Shown here: positions 26,992-35,267 of the stretch, one piece after another | Numbering within the stretch: the stretch's first letter is position 1 | Layout of the letters: every line of letters begins with the position of its first letter | From: Streptomyces sp. RFCAC02 | GTDB taxonomy: Bacteria > Actinomycetota > Actinomycetes > Streptomycetales > Streptomycetaceae | Assembly: GCF_004193175.1 (NCBI RefSeq) | Contig: NZ_SAUH01000001.1 | Location: 5,613,501 to 5,677,500 of the forward strand | Direction: 5' to 3' | Length of the DNA: 64,000 nt | Translations under genes and position numbers: made by a program | The notes under the pieces: model-generated | Told to the model about the DNA's origin: nothing | The model's database searches: none | What the model saw: the letters and a program-made list of their open reading frames with translations, nothing else

Positions 26992-28409
26992 GCGGATGCC
27001 TCCTGGGTGAGGGCGGCCAGCTCGTCGAAGCCGATGCCGTCGAAGCCCGCGACGGTCGTCGCGAGCCGGTTCTTCAGGGGCGCCGTCCAGTGGGCGCCCA
27101 GCGCCTCGGGGGAGCCGGCCAGCAGTCCCGCGACCGAGCCGGCCGTCGCGCCGTTCGAGTCCGTGTCCCAGCCGCCGGCGACCGCCCGGCACACCGAGCC
27201 GGAGAAGTCGCCGTCCGCGTGGGTGAGGGCGGCGGTGAGCAGCGCGGCGTTCGGCAGGACGTGCACCCAGTGGTGGTCGCCGTACCGCGCGTGCAGCCGG
27301 TCCACGACGGGGTCGAAACCGCCGCCGCGCCCCTCCCGCGCGACCCGCACGCCGAACCGCACCGCCGCCGCGAGCCGCGAGGCGGGCGGCACGACCGACA
27401 GGCCGGTCCGCAGGCACGCGTGCACGTCGCCGTCGCCGGCCGCCGCGCGGGCGACCATGGCGGCGGCGAACATCGCGCCGTACACGCCGTTCGCCGTGTG
27501 GGTGAGCCGCGCGTCCCGGTGCGCGAGCGCGGCGGCCGTGGCCGGGTCGCCGGGATTCGTCCAGCCGTAGACGTCCGCCCTGATGACCGCGCCGATCCAC
27601 TCACGGAACGGGTTGCGGTGGCAGGCCGTCAGCGGCGGTTCGAGGCCGGACAGCAGGTTGCGGTAGGCGACGCGCTCGGCGGTGAACGTCCGCCCCGCGG
27701 GCAGCACGTCGAGCCACAGCCGCGCCACGTCCGCCGTGGTGAAGTCGCGCCCGTGCCGGCGCAGCACGAGCAGGCCGAGGAGCGGGTAGTTCAGGTCGTC
27801 GTCCTCCGGGGCGCCGTCGATCGTCTCGGCGAGGGACGTGGCGCGCGACCTGCGGTTCCACGGGTGTGCCGCCGCCACGTCGGCGGGCAGGCCCCGCGCG
27901 GTGAACCAGGTGCGCGGCGGCCAGTTGCCCGTGGCGCGGCCGATCGCGCGGATGCCCTCGAGCGGCAGCTTCTCCACCGGCTTGCCGAGGACGCAGCCCA
28001 CCGCGCGGCCGAGCCAGCCCGCGTGCAGCCTGGCCCGTGACGCGGGGGCGGCGGCGCCCGGCCGGGGCGCCGGCCACTCCGGGCAGGCCGCCCGGATCGC
28101 GTCCAGGCCGCTCGGCTCCCGGTCGGCCAGCGCCGAGGGGAACGCGGCCAGTTCGTCCAGCAGCGCCTCGGCGAGCGCCCGCAGCGCCGGATCGGCGGGG
28201 CCCGGCGACGCCCCGGCACGCTCCGGCGCGGCACGGCCGCCCGCCGCGCGCCAGCGCCGCTCCACCGCCGTGGTGTCCCGCCCGTCCTGCGCGGCCTGCC
28301 GCAGCTCGTGGCCGAGCAGGTCCTCCGGCTGCGCCCAGGTGAGCCGCAGCTCGTCCGGCGCGCTCGCCGTGCCCACCGCGCCCGCGCCCATGTCCATGTC
28401 CATGCTCAT
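26988..28409 (-). CDS. ADP-ribosylglycohydrolase family protein (variant A)
   Basis: This 473-residue member of the ADP-ribosylglycohydrolase (DraG/ARH) fold is the longest of four consecutive paralogues. About 100 extra N-terminal residues precede the domain. The usual GDALG-type loop is GCVLGKPVEK here, the first Mg site is EDDDLNYPLLGLL (TDDT in canonical members), and the C-terminal metal motif is GWDTDSNGATAGSVAGLLAG. Most metal-binding Asp are therefore present but the first loop is altered. The start ATG is 8 nt after the previous stop and follows GAGGGG. The 3' end overlaps the ribokinase gene. The substrate is probably an N- or O-riboside; this is inferred. Confidence 0.85.
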   Translation of the reverse strand: MSMDMDMGAGAVGTASAPDELRLTWAQPEDLLGHELRQAAQDGRDTTAVERRWRAAGGRAAPERAGASPGPADPALRALAEALLDELAAFPSALADREPSGLDAIRAACPEWPAPRPGAAAPASRARLHAGWLGRAVGCVLGKPVEKLPLEGIRAIGRATGNWPPRTWFTARGLPADVAAAHPWNRRSRATSLAETIDGAPEDDDLNYPLLGLLVLRRHGRDFTTADVARLWLDVLPAGRTFTAERVAYRNLLSGLEPPLTACHRNPFREWIGAVIRADVYGWTNPGDPATAAALAHRDARLTHTANGVYGAMFAAAMVARAAAGDGDVHACLRTGLSVVPPASRLAAAVRFGVRVAREGRGGGFDPVVDRLHARYGDHHWVHVLPNAALLTAALTHADGDFSGSVCRAVAGGWDTDSNGATAGSVAGLLAGSPEALGAHWTAPLKNRLATTVAGFDGIGFDELAALTQEASA

Positions 28410-28417
28410 CAGTCCCC

Positions 28418-29581
28418 TCACACCCCCGCGATCGCACCGAACAGGGCCTCGTGCGCCCGGCGTCGCCCGACGTCCCGGGCGAACACCTCGCGCGCCACCG
28501 CCGCGAGCGCCGCCCCCGGCGCCCGCAGATCGAGGCGGCTGGCCCGTGCCACCTCCGCGCTCCACTCGTCGGGCACCACGGACTCCCCGCCCAGCGCGCC
28601 GGCGAGCGCGCCGCCCATCGTGGCGATCGAGTCGCAGTCGCGGCCGTAGTTGACCGCGCCGAGGACGGTCTCCCGGTAGTCGCCGCCGGCGACCAGCAGC
28701 ATGCCGAGCGCGATGGGCAGCTCCTCGATGGCGTGCAGCCGCGACGGACGCCGCGCGCCGAGGGACGGCTCCCGGTAGACGGGGCCGACCGTGTCGAACG
28801 GCTCGACGGCCGCCCGCAGCGGCCCGATCGCCGCCGCCACGTCACCGATGCCAGCCGCCGCCCCGGCCACCGCCTCGATCGCGGCCCGCGTGCCGTCCTT
28901 GGCCAGGGCGATGGCCTGCTCCGTCACCGACTCCGGTGTGGCGCCCGGCGCGCACGCGGCCGCCACCGCCGCCGCGAACACGCCCGCCGCCTCCCGCCCG
29001 TAGCTCGACTGGTGCGCGCCCGCGACGTCCAGCGCCTCGGCGTACGCGCCGGCGGGGTGGCCGGCGTTCACCAGGCCCACCGGAGCCATGTACATGGCCG
29101 CACCGCAGTTGACGATGTTGCCGACGCCCGCCTCGCGCGGATCCGTGTGCCCGTAGTGGATGCGGGCGACGATCCACTTCTCCGCGAGGAAGACGCGCTG
29201 CAACGGCAGGGCCTCAGCCCCGAGTTCGGGGATCCAGCGGGGCGTCGTGATCAGGTCGGGCACCAGGTGGTCGGCGACGGCGTACGCGTCGAGGTGGTCG
29301 CGGACCTTCTCGTAGACCCGCACCAGGGCGTGCGTCATCAGGGTGTCGTCGGTGACGTGCCCGTCGCCCTTGTGGTACGGGGCGATCGGCCGCGCCGTCC
29401 GCCACGCGTCGCGGTGGAACGGCCCCACGATCCCGGTGACCCGGCCACCGTGCCGCCGCACGATGTCCTCGGGACTCCAGCCCTCCACCGCGCCGCCCAG
29501 CGCGTCACCCACGGCCGCGCCCACCAGGGCGCCGATGACGCGGGAGTCGAGGGACGGCGGGGGAGTGGTCGGCGTGCTCAT
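28418..29581 (-). CDS. ADP-ribosylglycohydrolase family protein (canonical B)
   Basis: This 387-residue protein keeps all the family's metal-site motifs: GALVGAAVGDALGGAVEG at the N-terminus, VTDDTLMTHAL (about residue 77), and GRDCDSIATMGGALAGALGG near residue 310. These residues hold the dinuclear Mg centre that cleaves the ribose-linked bond of ADP-ribosyl or ribosyl substrates. It is the clearest catalytic candidate of the four paralogues, together with copy D. Its ATG overlaps the stop of copy C by 4 nt. Confidence 0.9.
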   Translation of the reverse strand: MSTPTTPPPSLDSRVIGALVGAAVGDALGGAVEGWSPEDIVRRHGGRVTGIVGPFHRDAWRTARPIAPYHKGDGHVTDDTLMTHALVRVYEKVRDHLDAYAVADHLVPDLITTPRWIPELGAEALPLQRVFLAEKWIVARIHYGHTDPREAGVGNIVNCGAAMYMAPVGLVNAGHPAGAYAEALDVAGAHQSSYGREAAGVFAAAVAAACAPGATPESVTEQAIALAKDGTRAAIEAVAGAAAGIGDVAAAIGPLRAAVEPFDTVGPVYREPSLGARRPSRLHAIEELPIALGMLLVAGGDYRETVLGAVNYGRDCDSIATMGGALAGALGGESVVPDEWSAEVARASRLDLRAPGAALAAVAREVFARDVGRRRAHEALFGAIAGV

Positions 29582-30873
29582 GCGGAAGGTCCTTCTCTGC
29601 TGTCGCTCGATGGGTGCTCCCCGGCGGGACCGCCGGGGCGGGGGTGCTCACCGGACGGCCGCCCGCCGGGCGGCCACGTGCCGAACGGCGCGCCGGCCAG
29701 CCTGCGGGCCAGCGGCACGAGATCGGTCCCGGCGAGCTGCGGCAGCGCGCAGCCCGCGAGGACGCGACAGCTCTCCCGCCAGGTCCCCGGCAGCCCCCCG
29801 GCGCCCGACACCGCGCCGGTCAGCGCCCCGGCGAGGGCCGGCGCCGAGTCGGCGACCCGGGAGAGGCACGCCGCGCTCGGCACCGCCTCGGTCACCGCGC
29901 CGGCGGCCGCCGTCGCCACCGCGAGGGCCACCGGCACCGTCTCGGCGGCCGCGATGCCGTAGCTGTAGACGTGGTCGACGATCTCGTGCTCCAGCACCGG
30001 GACGAGCGCGAACGCGTTCCCCGGCAGGCCGGGCCGCGCCGCGACCGCCGCACGGCCGAGGCCCACGGCGCGCAGCGCGTTGCGCCGGATCTCGGTGCCC
30101 TCCGGCAGGCACGCGAGGGCCGCGTCCACGCACGCGTCCAGCGGGTCGCCGCCGAGCGCGGCGGCGACCGCCGCCGCCATGGCGCACGCGCCGTGCACGC
30201 CGTCCCCGTCCTGGGTGAAGCGCGCGTCGAACTCGGCCAGCCCGGCCGCCGCCCCCGGATCACCCGGGTGGACGGCGGCCAGCACGGTGGCCCGTACGCA
30301 GGCGGCGTCGTCGAAGTAGTGCGGGTTGTCGTGGCCGGTGGCCGGCGGGCGCAGGCCGGCCGCCAGGTTGCCGAGGCCGGCGCGCACGGAGATCCGGGCG
30401 CGCAGCGGGACCTGCGCCGACTCGATCTCGTCCGCGCGGTCCGTCGCCGCCGCGATCTCCCCGGCCAGCCCGTGCCACGCGCCCGACAGCGCCGCAGGCA
30501 CGTCCACGGGCGGCGCGACCCCGGCCCCCGCCCCGGCGCGCGCGGCGGCGTCCACCGCCGACAGGACCGCGAGCGCGGTGAACGCCGCCCACTCCGCGTC
30601 GTCGGACGGGCCGAGCCGCAACGGTTCGGGCGGCTGGTTGAGCGCTATCGGCACGGGCAGGGTCGTCGTCGCGTTGTCCTCGGCGAAGGTGTCCAGCTCA
30701 CGGGTCAGCCGCCGGGTCCACTCGGGGAGCCGCGCCGCGCGGTGCCGGCCCGACGGCCAGCCGGCGGCGTCACCCGCGGCGATGCCGAGCAGCAGGCCCT
30801 CGACACGCCGCGCCAGGTCGTCGGCGGGCCGGGCAGGACCCGCGGGCGCGCCCGTCACCGTCCGCGCCGTCAC
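29578..30873 (-). CDS. ADP-ribosylglycohydrolase family protein, degenerate metal site (C)
   Basis: This 431-residue paralogue keeps the first loop (GLLLGIAAGDAAGWPSG), but the TDDT site is only PSDDAEWAAF. The C-terminal metal motif reads SRVADSAPALAGALTG, with Val where canonical members have the first Asp (GRDADT in copy D). It may be a weakened or non-catalytic partner, or may bind a different substrate. A Pro/Gly-rich tail of about 35 residues follows the domain. The GTG start overlaps the stop of copy D, and its stop overlaps the start of copy B. Confidence 0.85.
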   Translation of the reverse strand: MTARTVTGAPAGPARPADDLARRVEGLLLGIAAGDAAGWPSGRHRAARLPEWTRRLTRELDTFAEDNATTTLPVPIALNQPPEPLRLGPSDDAEWAAFTALAVLSAVDAAARAGAGAGVAPPVDVPAALSGAWHGLAGEIAAATDRADEIESAQVPLRARISVRAGLGNLAAGLRPPATGHDNPHYFDDAACVRATVLAAVHPGDPGAAAGLAEFDARFTQDGDGVHGACAMAAAVAAALGGDPLDACVDAALACLPEGTEIRRNALRAVGLGRAAVAARPGLPGNAFALVPVLEHEIVDHVYSYGIAAAETVPVALAVATAAAGAVTEAVPSAACLSRVADSAPALAGALTGAVSGAGGLPGTWRESCRVLAGCALPQLAGTDLVPLARRLAGAPFGTWPPGGRPSGEHPRPGGPAGEHPSSDSREGPSA

Positions 30874-32003
30874 GCGCCCGGCTCCGCTGCCGCGCCCGGC
30901 CGGCGGGCGAGCCGCGCGGCCGTCAGCAGGTCGGCGATCTCCAGCACATGGCGCCCCGCCATGGACGGCAGGCAGCTCCCGCGCACCGGTCCGATGCCGC
31001 GCGCCCACTCCGGCGGGATCGCGCCCTCGCCGCGCAGCGCGCCGGCGAGCGCCCCCGCGACGGCGGCCGTCGTGTCGGCGTCGCGCCCCATGTTGACGGC
31101 CATCCGCACCGCCCCGGCGAACGACCCGGCCGCCGCCGTGAACGCGCCGAACGCGAGACCGACCGCCTCCGGCGCGAGATCCGTCCACGGGTAGCCGCCG
31201 ATGACGGTCGCGGAGCGGACCGTCCGCTCCATCGCCGGCTCGCTGTCCGCCGCCTCCTCGCGCGCCCGCCGCGCGGCGGCCACCGCGCGGCGCAGCGACC
31301 GCGCCGTCCACGAGTCGTCGGGAACGACGGCGAGGGCCGCCGCCACCACGGCGCCGGGCCCGTCGGCCACCATCGCGGCGGCCACGCCGGCCGCCACGGC
31401 CTGCCCGCCGTAGATGCCCTCCCCGTCGTGCGACACCGTGCCGTCCACCGCGACCAGCCGCGCGGCCTCCCGCGGGCGCCCCGCGGCGAACACCCCGAAC
31501 GGCGCGGCCCGCATCGCGAGCCCGTCGCTCCAGGCGTGCCGGTGCTGGGCGGTGATCGGGGCGGCGAGACCGCGCCGCAGGTTCTCCAGCGTGCCGCGCT
31601 CGCTGAACCCGGCCCCCCGGAACGGCCCCTCGTCGAGGTCGGCGATCCACTGGTGCCACGCCGACTCGACGTGGGCGACCGTCAGGTCCGAGCCGTGTTC
31701 GGCGAGCAGCAGACCCGACAGGATCGCGTACTCGGTGTCGTCGGTGCCGGCCGGGTCGTCCTGCACGAAGCCCTCGATCCGCCCCCACCTGGCGCGGATC
31801 TGGGAGGGCTTCATGTTCTCGGCCGGGGCGCCCATCGCGTCGCCCACGGCCAGGCCGAGGAGCGCGCCCCGCGCCCGCGCGGCGCACGCCGGCGCCGGTG
31901 CGGGCGCCCCGCGCGCCGCGGAGGGGAGCCGCGACGCGGGGGGCCGTGGGGGTGGGGGCTGTTCGGGCGAGGCCAGGACGCGCTGCGGGCCGGCGCTCAT
32001 CAT
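30870..32003 (-). CDS. ADP-ribosylglycohydrolase family protein (canonical D)
   Basis: This 377-residue paralogue is the first of the four. After a low-complexity Pro/Ala-rich N-terminus of about 40 residues come GALLGLAVGDAMGAPAENM, GTDDTEYAILSGLLL and, near residue 310, NMGRDADTTAAVAGALAGAL. All expected Mg-binding Asp/Thr are present. The gene lies 76 nt downstream of the sugar-binding lipoprotein gene, the only sizeable gap in the operon, so a second promoter or a processing site could sit there. Confidence 0.9.
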   Translation of the reverse strand: MMSAGPQRVLASPEQPPPPRPPASRLPSAARGAPAPAPACAARARGALLGLAVGDAMGAPAENMKPSQIRARWGRIEGFVQDDPAGTDDTEYAILSGLLLAEHGSDLTVAHVESAWHQWIADLDEGPFRGAGFSERGTLENLRRGLAAPITAQHRHAWSDGLAMRAAPFGVFAAGRPREAARLVAVDGTVSHDGEGIYGGQAVAAGVAAAMVADGPGAVVAAALAVVPDDSWTARSLRRAVAAARRAREEAADSEPAMERTVRSATVIGGYPWTDLAPEAVGLAFGAFTAAAGSFAGAVRMAVNMGRDADTTAAVAGALAGALRGEGAIPPEWARGIGPVRGSCLPSMAGRHVLEIADLLTAARLARRPGAAAEPGA

Positions 32004-32079
32004 GGGTCGTTCTCGTTTCCGCGCCCCCGCGGGGGCGCTGCGTGCGGGCGGTACGGGTGGTGGGGGGACGGGGCCATGA

Positions 32080-33417
32080 TCAGCGCTGGTACCGGTCCAG
32101 GACGCGATTGCCGTCCTCGGTGAGCTGTTCGCGCAGCTCGCCGAGGTCGTAGTCGCCGTCGTAGAAACGCTGGAAAGCGGGGGCCGCGATCTTGTCCTTC
32201 CACTCCGGGTAGCCCCGCACCCCGAGCACCGGCGACGGCCGCAGGTGCGCCGCCACCGCGACGCCCGTCGACCAGCCGAGCTCCGCCGTGTTCAACGACG
32301 GATCGGCCAGGGCCGCACGGCTTGTCGGCAGCATCCAGTCCCCGCGCGCCAGTTCCACCGCGTGGTCCGCGCGGGTGAGGAACGCGATGAAGTCGACCGC
32401 CGCCTGCCGGTGGTCGCTGTCCTCCGCGACCGAGAGGGTCTGCGGTGACACGCCCTGCGCGAGCCCGTCGGGGCCGTCCCCGGACGGCATCGGCAGCACG
32501 CTCCACCCGAAGCCGTCCGGCGCCTGCTGCGCGACCTGCTGCCGGAAGGAGAAGTTCAGCGGCAGCATGGCGTAGCGCCCGGCGAAGAAGCCGGGCAGCG
32601 TGTCGGAGCCGGACATGCCGAGGCTGCTGGAGGGCGCGGACCCGTCCTCGGTGACCTGCCGCCTGATCAGCTCGGCGACGGCCGCGTCGTCGTCGCCGAA
32701 CCTGACCTCGTTGCGGCCGTCCCCGTCGCGGTGGAAGACCCGCCCGCCGGTGGACAGCGACAGGTTCACCGACTGGCTGACCGGCTCGCGCATCGACCAG
32801 GCGACGCCGTAGGTGTCCGTGTCGCCGTCGCCGTCCGTGTCGCGGGTGAGGGCGCGGCTCGCGTCCTCGAACTCCGCCCAGGTCCAGGGCTGCTCCGGGG
32901 TCGGCACGCGCACGCCGGACTCCTCGACCAGGCGCGTGTTGACGACCAGGACGCGCGGTTCCTGGAGGAACGGCACCCCGTACACGCCGCCGTCGAACGT
33001 GGTCGTGCCCCAGGATTCCTCGGGTATGTCGGCGCGCAGGTCGTCGGGCAGGAGGCCGCCGATGTCGGCGAGGTAGCCGCCGTACGCGAAGTCGGTCAGG
33101 TCGGCGGCGTCGTCGTGGATGATGTCGGGCGCCTCGCCGCCCATGAACGACGTGAGGAGCTGGTCGTGGACCGAGTCCCAGGACCCCTGCACGTACCGCA
33201 CCTGCACGTCGGGGTGGGCGGCGTTCCACTCGTCCACGAGGGCCTTGTTGGCCTCGACGGACTCCTGCTGCCAGGCCAGGCTGAGGAAGTCGAGGGTGAC
33301 CCGGCCGTCGTCGTCCGCGCCGCCGCCACCGCAGCCGGCCAGCAGCGCGGCGGCGAGGACGGCGGCAGCGGCGGCGCGGAGCGCGGGGCGCACGCGGGCG
33401 CGGGTGTCGGCGCGCAT
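32080..33417 (-). CDS. Extracellular solute-binding lipoprotein of a sugar ABC importer
   Basis: This 445-residue family-1 sugar-binding protein has a lipoprotein signal (Arg-rich start, VLAAALLAGC lipobox, Cys at about residue 29) that would tether it to the outer face of the membrane. The mature protein has typical binding-protein pieces: LVDEWNAAHPDVQVRYV near the N-terminus, WTWAEFEDASRALTRDTDGD, and a C-terminal YPEWKDKIAAPAFQRFYDGD. An Asp/Gly-rich DTDGDGDTD stretch near residue 175 could bind calcium. Its ATG overlaps the permease stop by one base (TGATG). It follows its permeases instead of preceding them. Confidence 0.92.
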   Translation of the reverse strand: MRADTRARVRPALRAAAAAVLAAALLAGCGGGGADDDGRVTLDFLSLAWQQESVEANKALVDEWNAAHPDVQVRYVQGSWDSVHDQLLTSFMGGEAPDIIHDDAADLTDFAYGGYLADIGGLLPDDLRADIPEESWGTTTFDGGVYGVPFLQEPRVLVVNTRLVEESGVRVPTPEQPWTWAEFEDASRALTRDTDGDGDTDTYGVAWSMREPVSQSVNLSLSTGGRVFHRDGDGRNEVRFGDDDAAVAELIRRQVTEDGSAPSSSLGMSGSDTLPGFFAGRYAMLPLNFSFRQQVAQQAPDGFGWSVLPMPSGDGPDGLAQGVSPQTLSVAEDSDHRQAAVDFIAFLTRADHAVELARGDWMLPTSRAALADPSLNTAELGWSTGVAVAAHLRPSPVLGVRGYPEWKDKIAAPAFQRFYDGDYDLGELREQLTEDGNRVLDRYQR

Positions 33418-34298
33418 CAGCCCTTCACCGCCCCGGCGAGCATGCCGCCCGCGAGCCGCCGCTGGAGCAGCCCGAACAGCAGGAGGCTCGGCAGTGTGGC
33501 CAGGACGGCGGCGGCGGCCAGCGGCCCGAGGTCCGCGGCTCCCTCGGCGCCGATGAAGCGGTTCAGGATCACGGACATGGTCTGGTTCTCCGGTGACTTG
33601 AGCAGGACCAGGGCGAAGAAGAACTCGTTCCAGGCGGTGACGAACGAGAACATCAGCGTCGCCACCACCCCCGGCACCAGCAGCGGCAGCACGACGCCCG
33701 TCAGCGTCCGCAGCCTGCCGGCGCCGTCGACGGCCGCGGCCTCCTCAAGCGACGGCGGCACCGCCTTCACGAAGCCCCGCAGCATCCACAGGGCGAACGG
33801 CAGGTTCCACACGACGTAGACGAGGACGAGGCCCGCCTGTGAGTCGATGAGGCGGAGGTCCCGCAGCACGAGGAACAGCGGGATGATCACCAGCACGAAC
33901 GGGAACATCTGGCTGACCAGCACCCAGCCGGTGCCCGCCCGCCCGATCCGCGACCGGTGGCGCGCCATCACGTACGCGGCCGGCACGGCGATCGCCACGG
34001 ATATCAGCGCCGCGCTGCCCGCGACGACGAGGCTGTTGAGCGCGGACCGCAGCAGCGGCTGCGCGTCGAACGCCGCACGGTAGTTGTCGAGCCCGGGTTC
34101 GCGCGGGATCCACGCGGGGTCGATCGAGCCCAGCTCCTGCGGCGACTTGAACGACGTGGAGAGCAGCCACAGCAGCGGGAAGGCGAGGAAGACGAGGTAG
34201 CACAGCAGCGCCGCGTACTGGCCGGTGCGGCCTGCGGCGGCGAGCGCGCGCCGGCGCCCGCGGGGACGTGCGCGCCGGGTGGTTTCCAGGGTGGTCAT
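33417..34298 (-). CDS. Carbohydrate ABC importer permease (MalG-like)
   Basis: This 293-residue permease has six predicted transmembrane helices and the cytoplasmic EAA loop EAAAVDGAGRLRTLTGVVLP (about residue 190) that docks the ATPase. A positively charged N-terminus (RRARPRGRRRALAAAG) precedes helix 1. It pairs with the permease encoded upstream (4-nt overlap) and the binding lipoprotein downstream. No importer ATPase is encoded in the cluster. In Streptomyces several sugar importers share the ATPase MsiK, which probably applies here. Confidence 0.93.
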   Translation of the reverse strand: MTTLETTRRARPRGRRRALAAAGRTGQYAALLCYLVFLAFPLLWLLSTSFKSPQELGSIDPAWIPREPGLDNYRAAFDAQPLLRSALNSLVVAGSAALISVAIAVPAAYVMARHRSRIGRAGTGWVLVSQMFPFVLVIIPLFLVLRDLRLIDSQAGLVLVYVVWNLPFALWMLRGFVKAVPPSLEEAAAVDGAGRLRTLTGVVLPLLVPGVVATLMFSFVTAWNEFFFALVLLKSPENQTMSVILNRFIGAEGAADLGPLAAAAVLATLPSLLLFGLLQRRLAGGMLAGAVKG

Positions 34299-35260
34299 CG
34301 GACGGCCTCCTCGTCCTTCAGCCGGTTGCGCAGGAAGACGGTGAGCAGGACCGCCATCACCGCGACCATCACGAGCCCCATGGCGGCGGCGTAGCCGAAC
34401 TGCCCGTACACGAACGCCTCCTCGTACACGAACAGGCTCGGCAGCCGCGTCTCGCCGCCCGGCCCGCCCTGCGTGAGCACGTACACCAGGCCGAAGGAGT
34501 TGAAGTTCCAGATGAAGTTGAGGGCGGTGATGGCGAGGACGACCGGGCGCAGCGCCGGCCAGGTCACGGTCGTGAACCGCCGCCACATCCCGGCGCCGTC
34601 GAGCTGGGCCGCCTCCCGCAGTTCGTGCGGGACGTTCTGGAGCCCGGCGAGCAGGACGACCGTCGTCTGCGGCATGCCCGACCACACGCCGACCACGATG
34701 ACGGCGGGCAGCGCGAGGGACAGGTCGGTGAGCCAGTCGATGTTGTGGTCGAGGATGCCGAGATCGGTGAGCGCCTTGTTGAGCACGCCCGCGTCCTGGT
34801 GGTAGACGAGGCGCCACATCACGCCGACGACGACCTCGGGCATCGCCCACGGCACCAGGGCGAGCGTGCGGGCCAGCCAGCGGAACCGCAGGTTCTGGTC
34901 CAGCAGCAGCGCGAGCCCCGTGGACAGCAGCAGTTGCAGCGCGGTGACGGCCACCGCCCACACCAGCCCGATGCGGAAGGACTCCCAGAAGAGCCGGTCG
35001 AGCCGGAGGTCGGCGAAGTTGGCGAGGCCCACGAACTGCGTGGGGTCGGTACGGCCCGACTGCGCGTCGGTGAAGGCGAGGGACATGCCGTACAGCAGCG
35101 GCCCGACGCTGAGCAGCAGGATCGGGACGAGCGCGGGGAGCAGCAGGAACCACGCTCCGCGGTCGAGGCCGAACGCGCGTCTGCGCTGGGCCGGTGTCCT
35201 CGGCGGCGGTGTGCCGCGGCTGCCCGGGGCGGCGTCGGCCCGGGGGGCGGTGAGACTCAT
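34295..35260 (-). CDS. Carbohydrate ABC importer permease (MalF-like)
   Basis: This 321-residue permease with six predicted helices is the partner of the next gene. The EAA loop is REAAQLDGAGMWRRFTTVTW. ATG 35260 is chosen because GAGGTG lies 4-6 nt upstream, within the end of the lacI gene. GTG 35266 would add two residues and sits one base after the lacI stop. The gene is directly coupled to the regulator upstream and to the MalG-like permease downstream. Confidence 0.92.
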   Translation of the reverse strand: MSLTAPRADAAPGSRGTPPPRTPAQRRRAFGLDRGAWFLLLPALVPILLLSVGPLLYGMSLAFTDAQSGRTDPTQFVGLANFADLRLDRLFWESFRIGLVWAVAVTALQLLLSTGLALLLDQNLRFRWLARTLALVPWAMPEVVVGVMWRLVYHQDAGVLNKALTDLGILDHNIDWLTDLSLALPAVIVVGVWSGMPQTTVVLLAGLQNVPHELREAAQLDGAGMWRRFTTVTWPALRPVVLAITALNFIWNFNSFGLVYVLTQGGPGGETRLPSLFVYEEAFVYGQFGYAAAMGLVMVAVMAVLLTVFLRNRLKDEEAVR

Positions 35261-35267
35261 GCGCACC

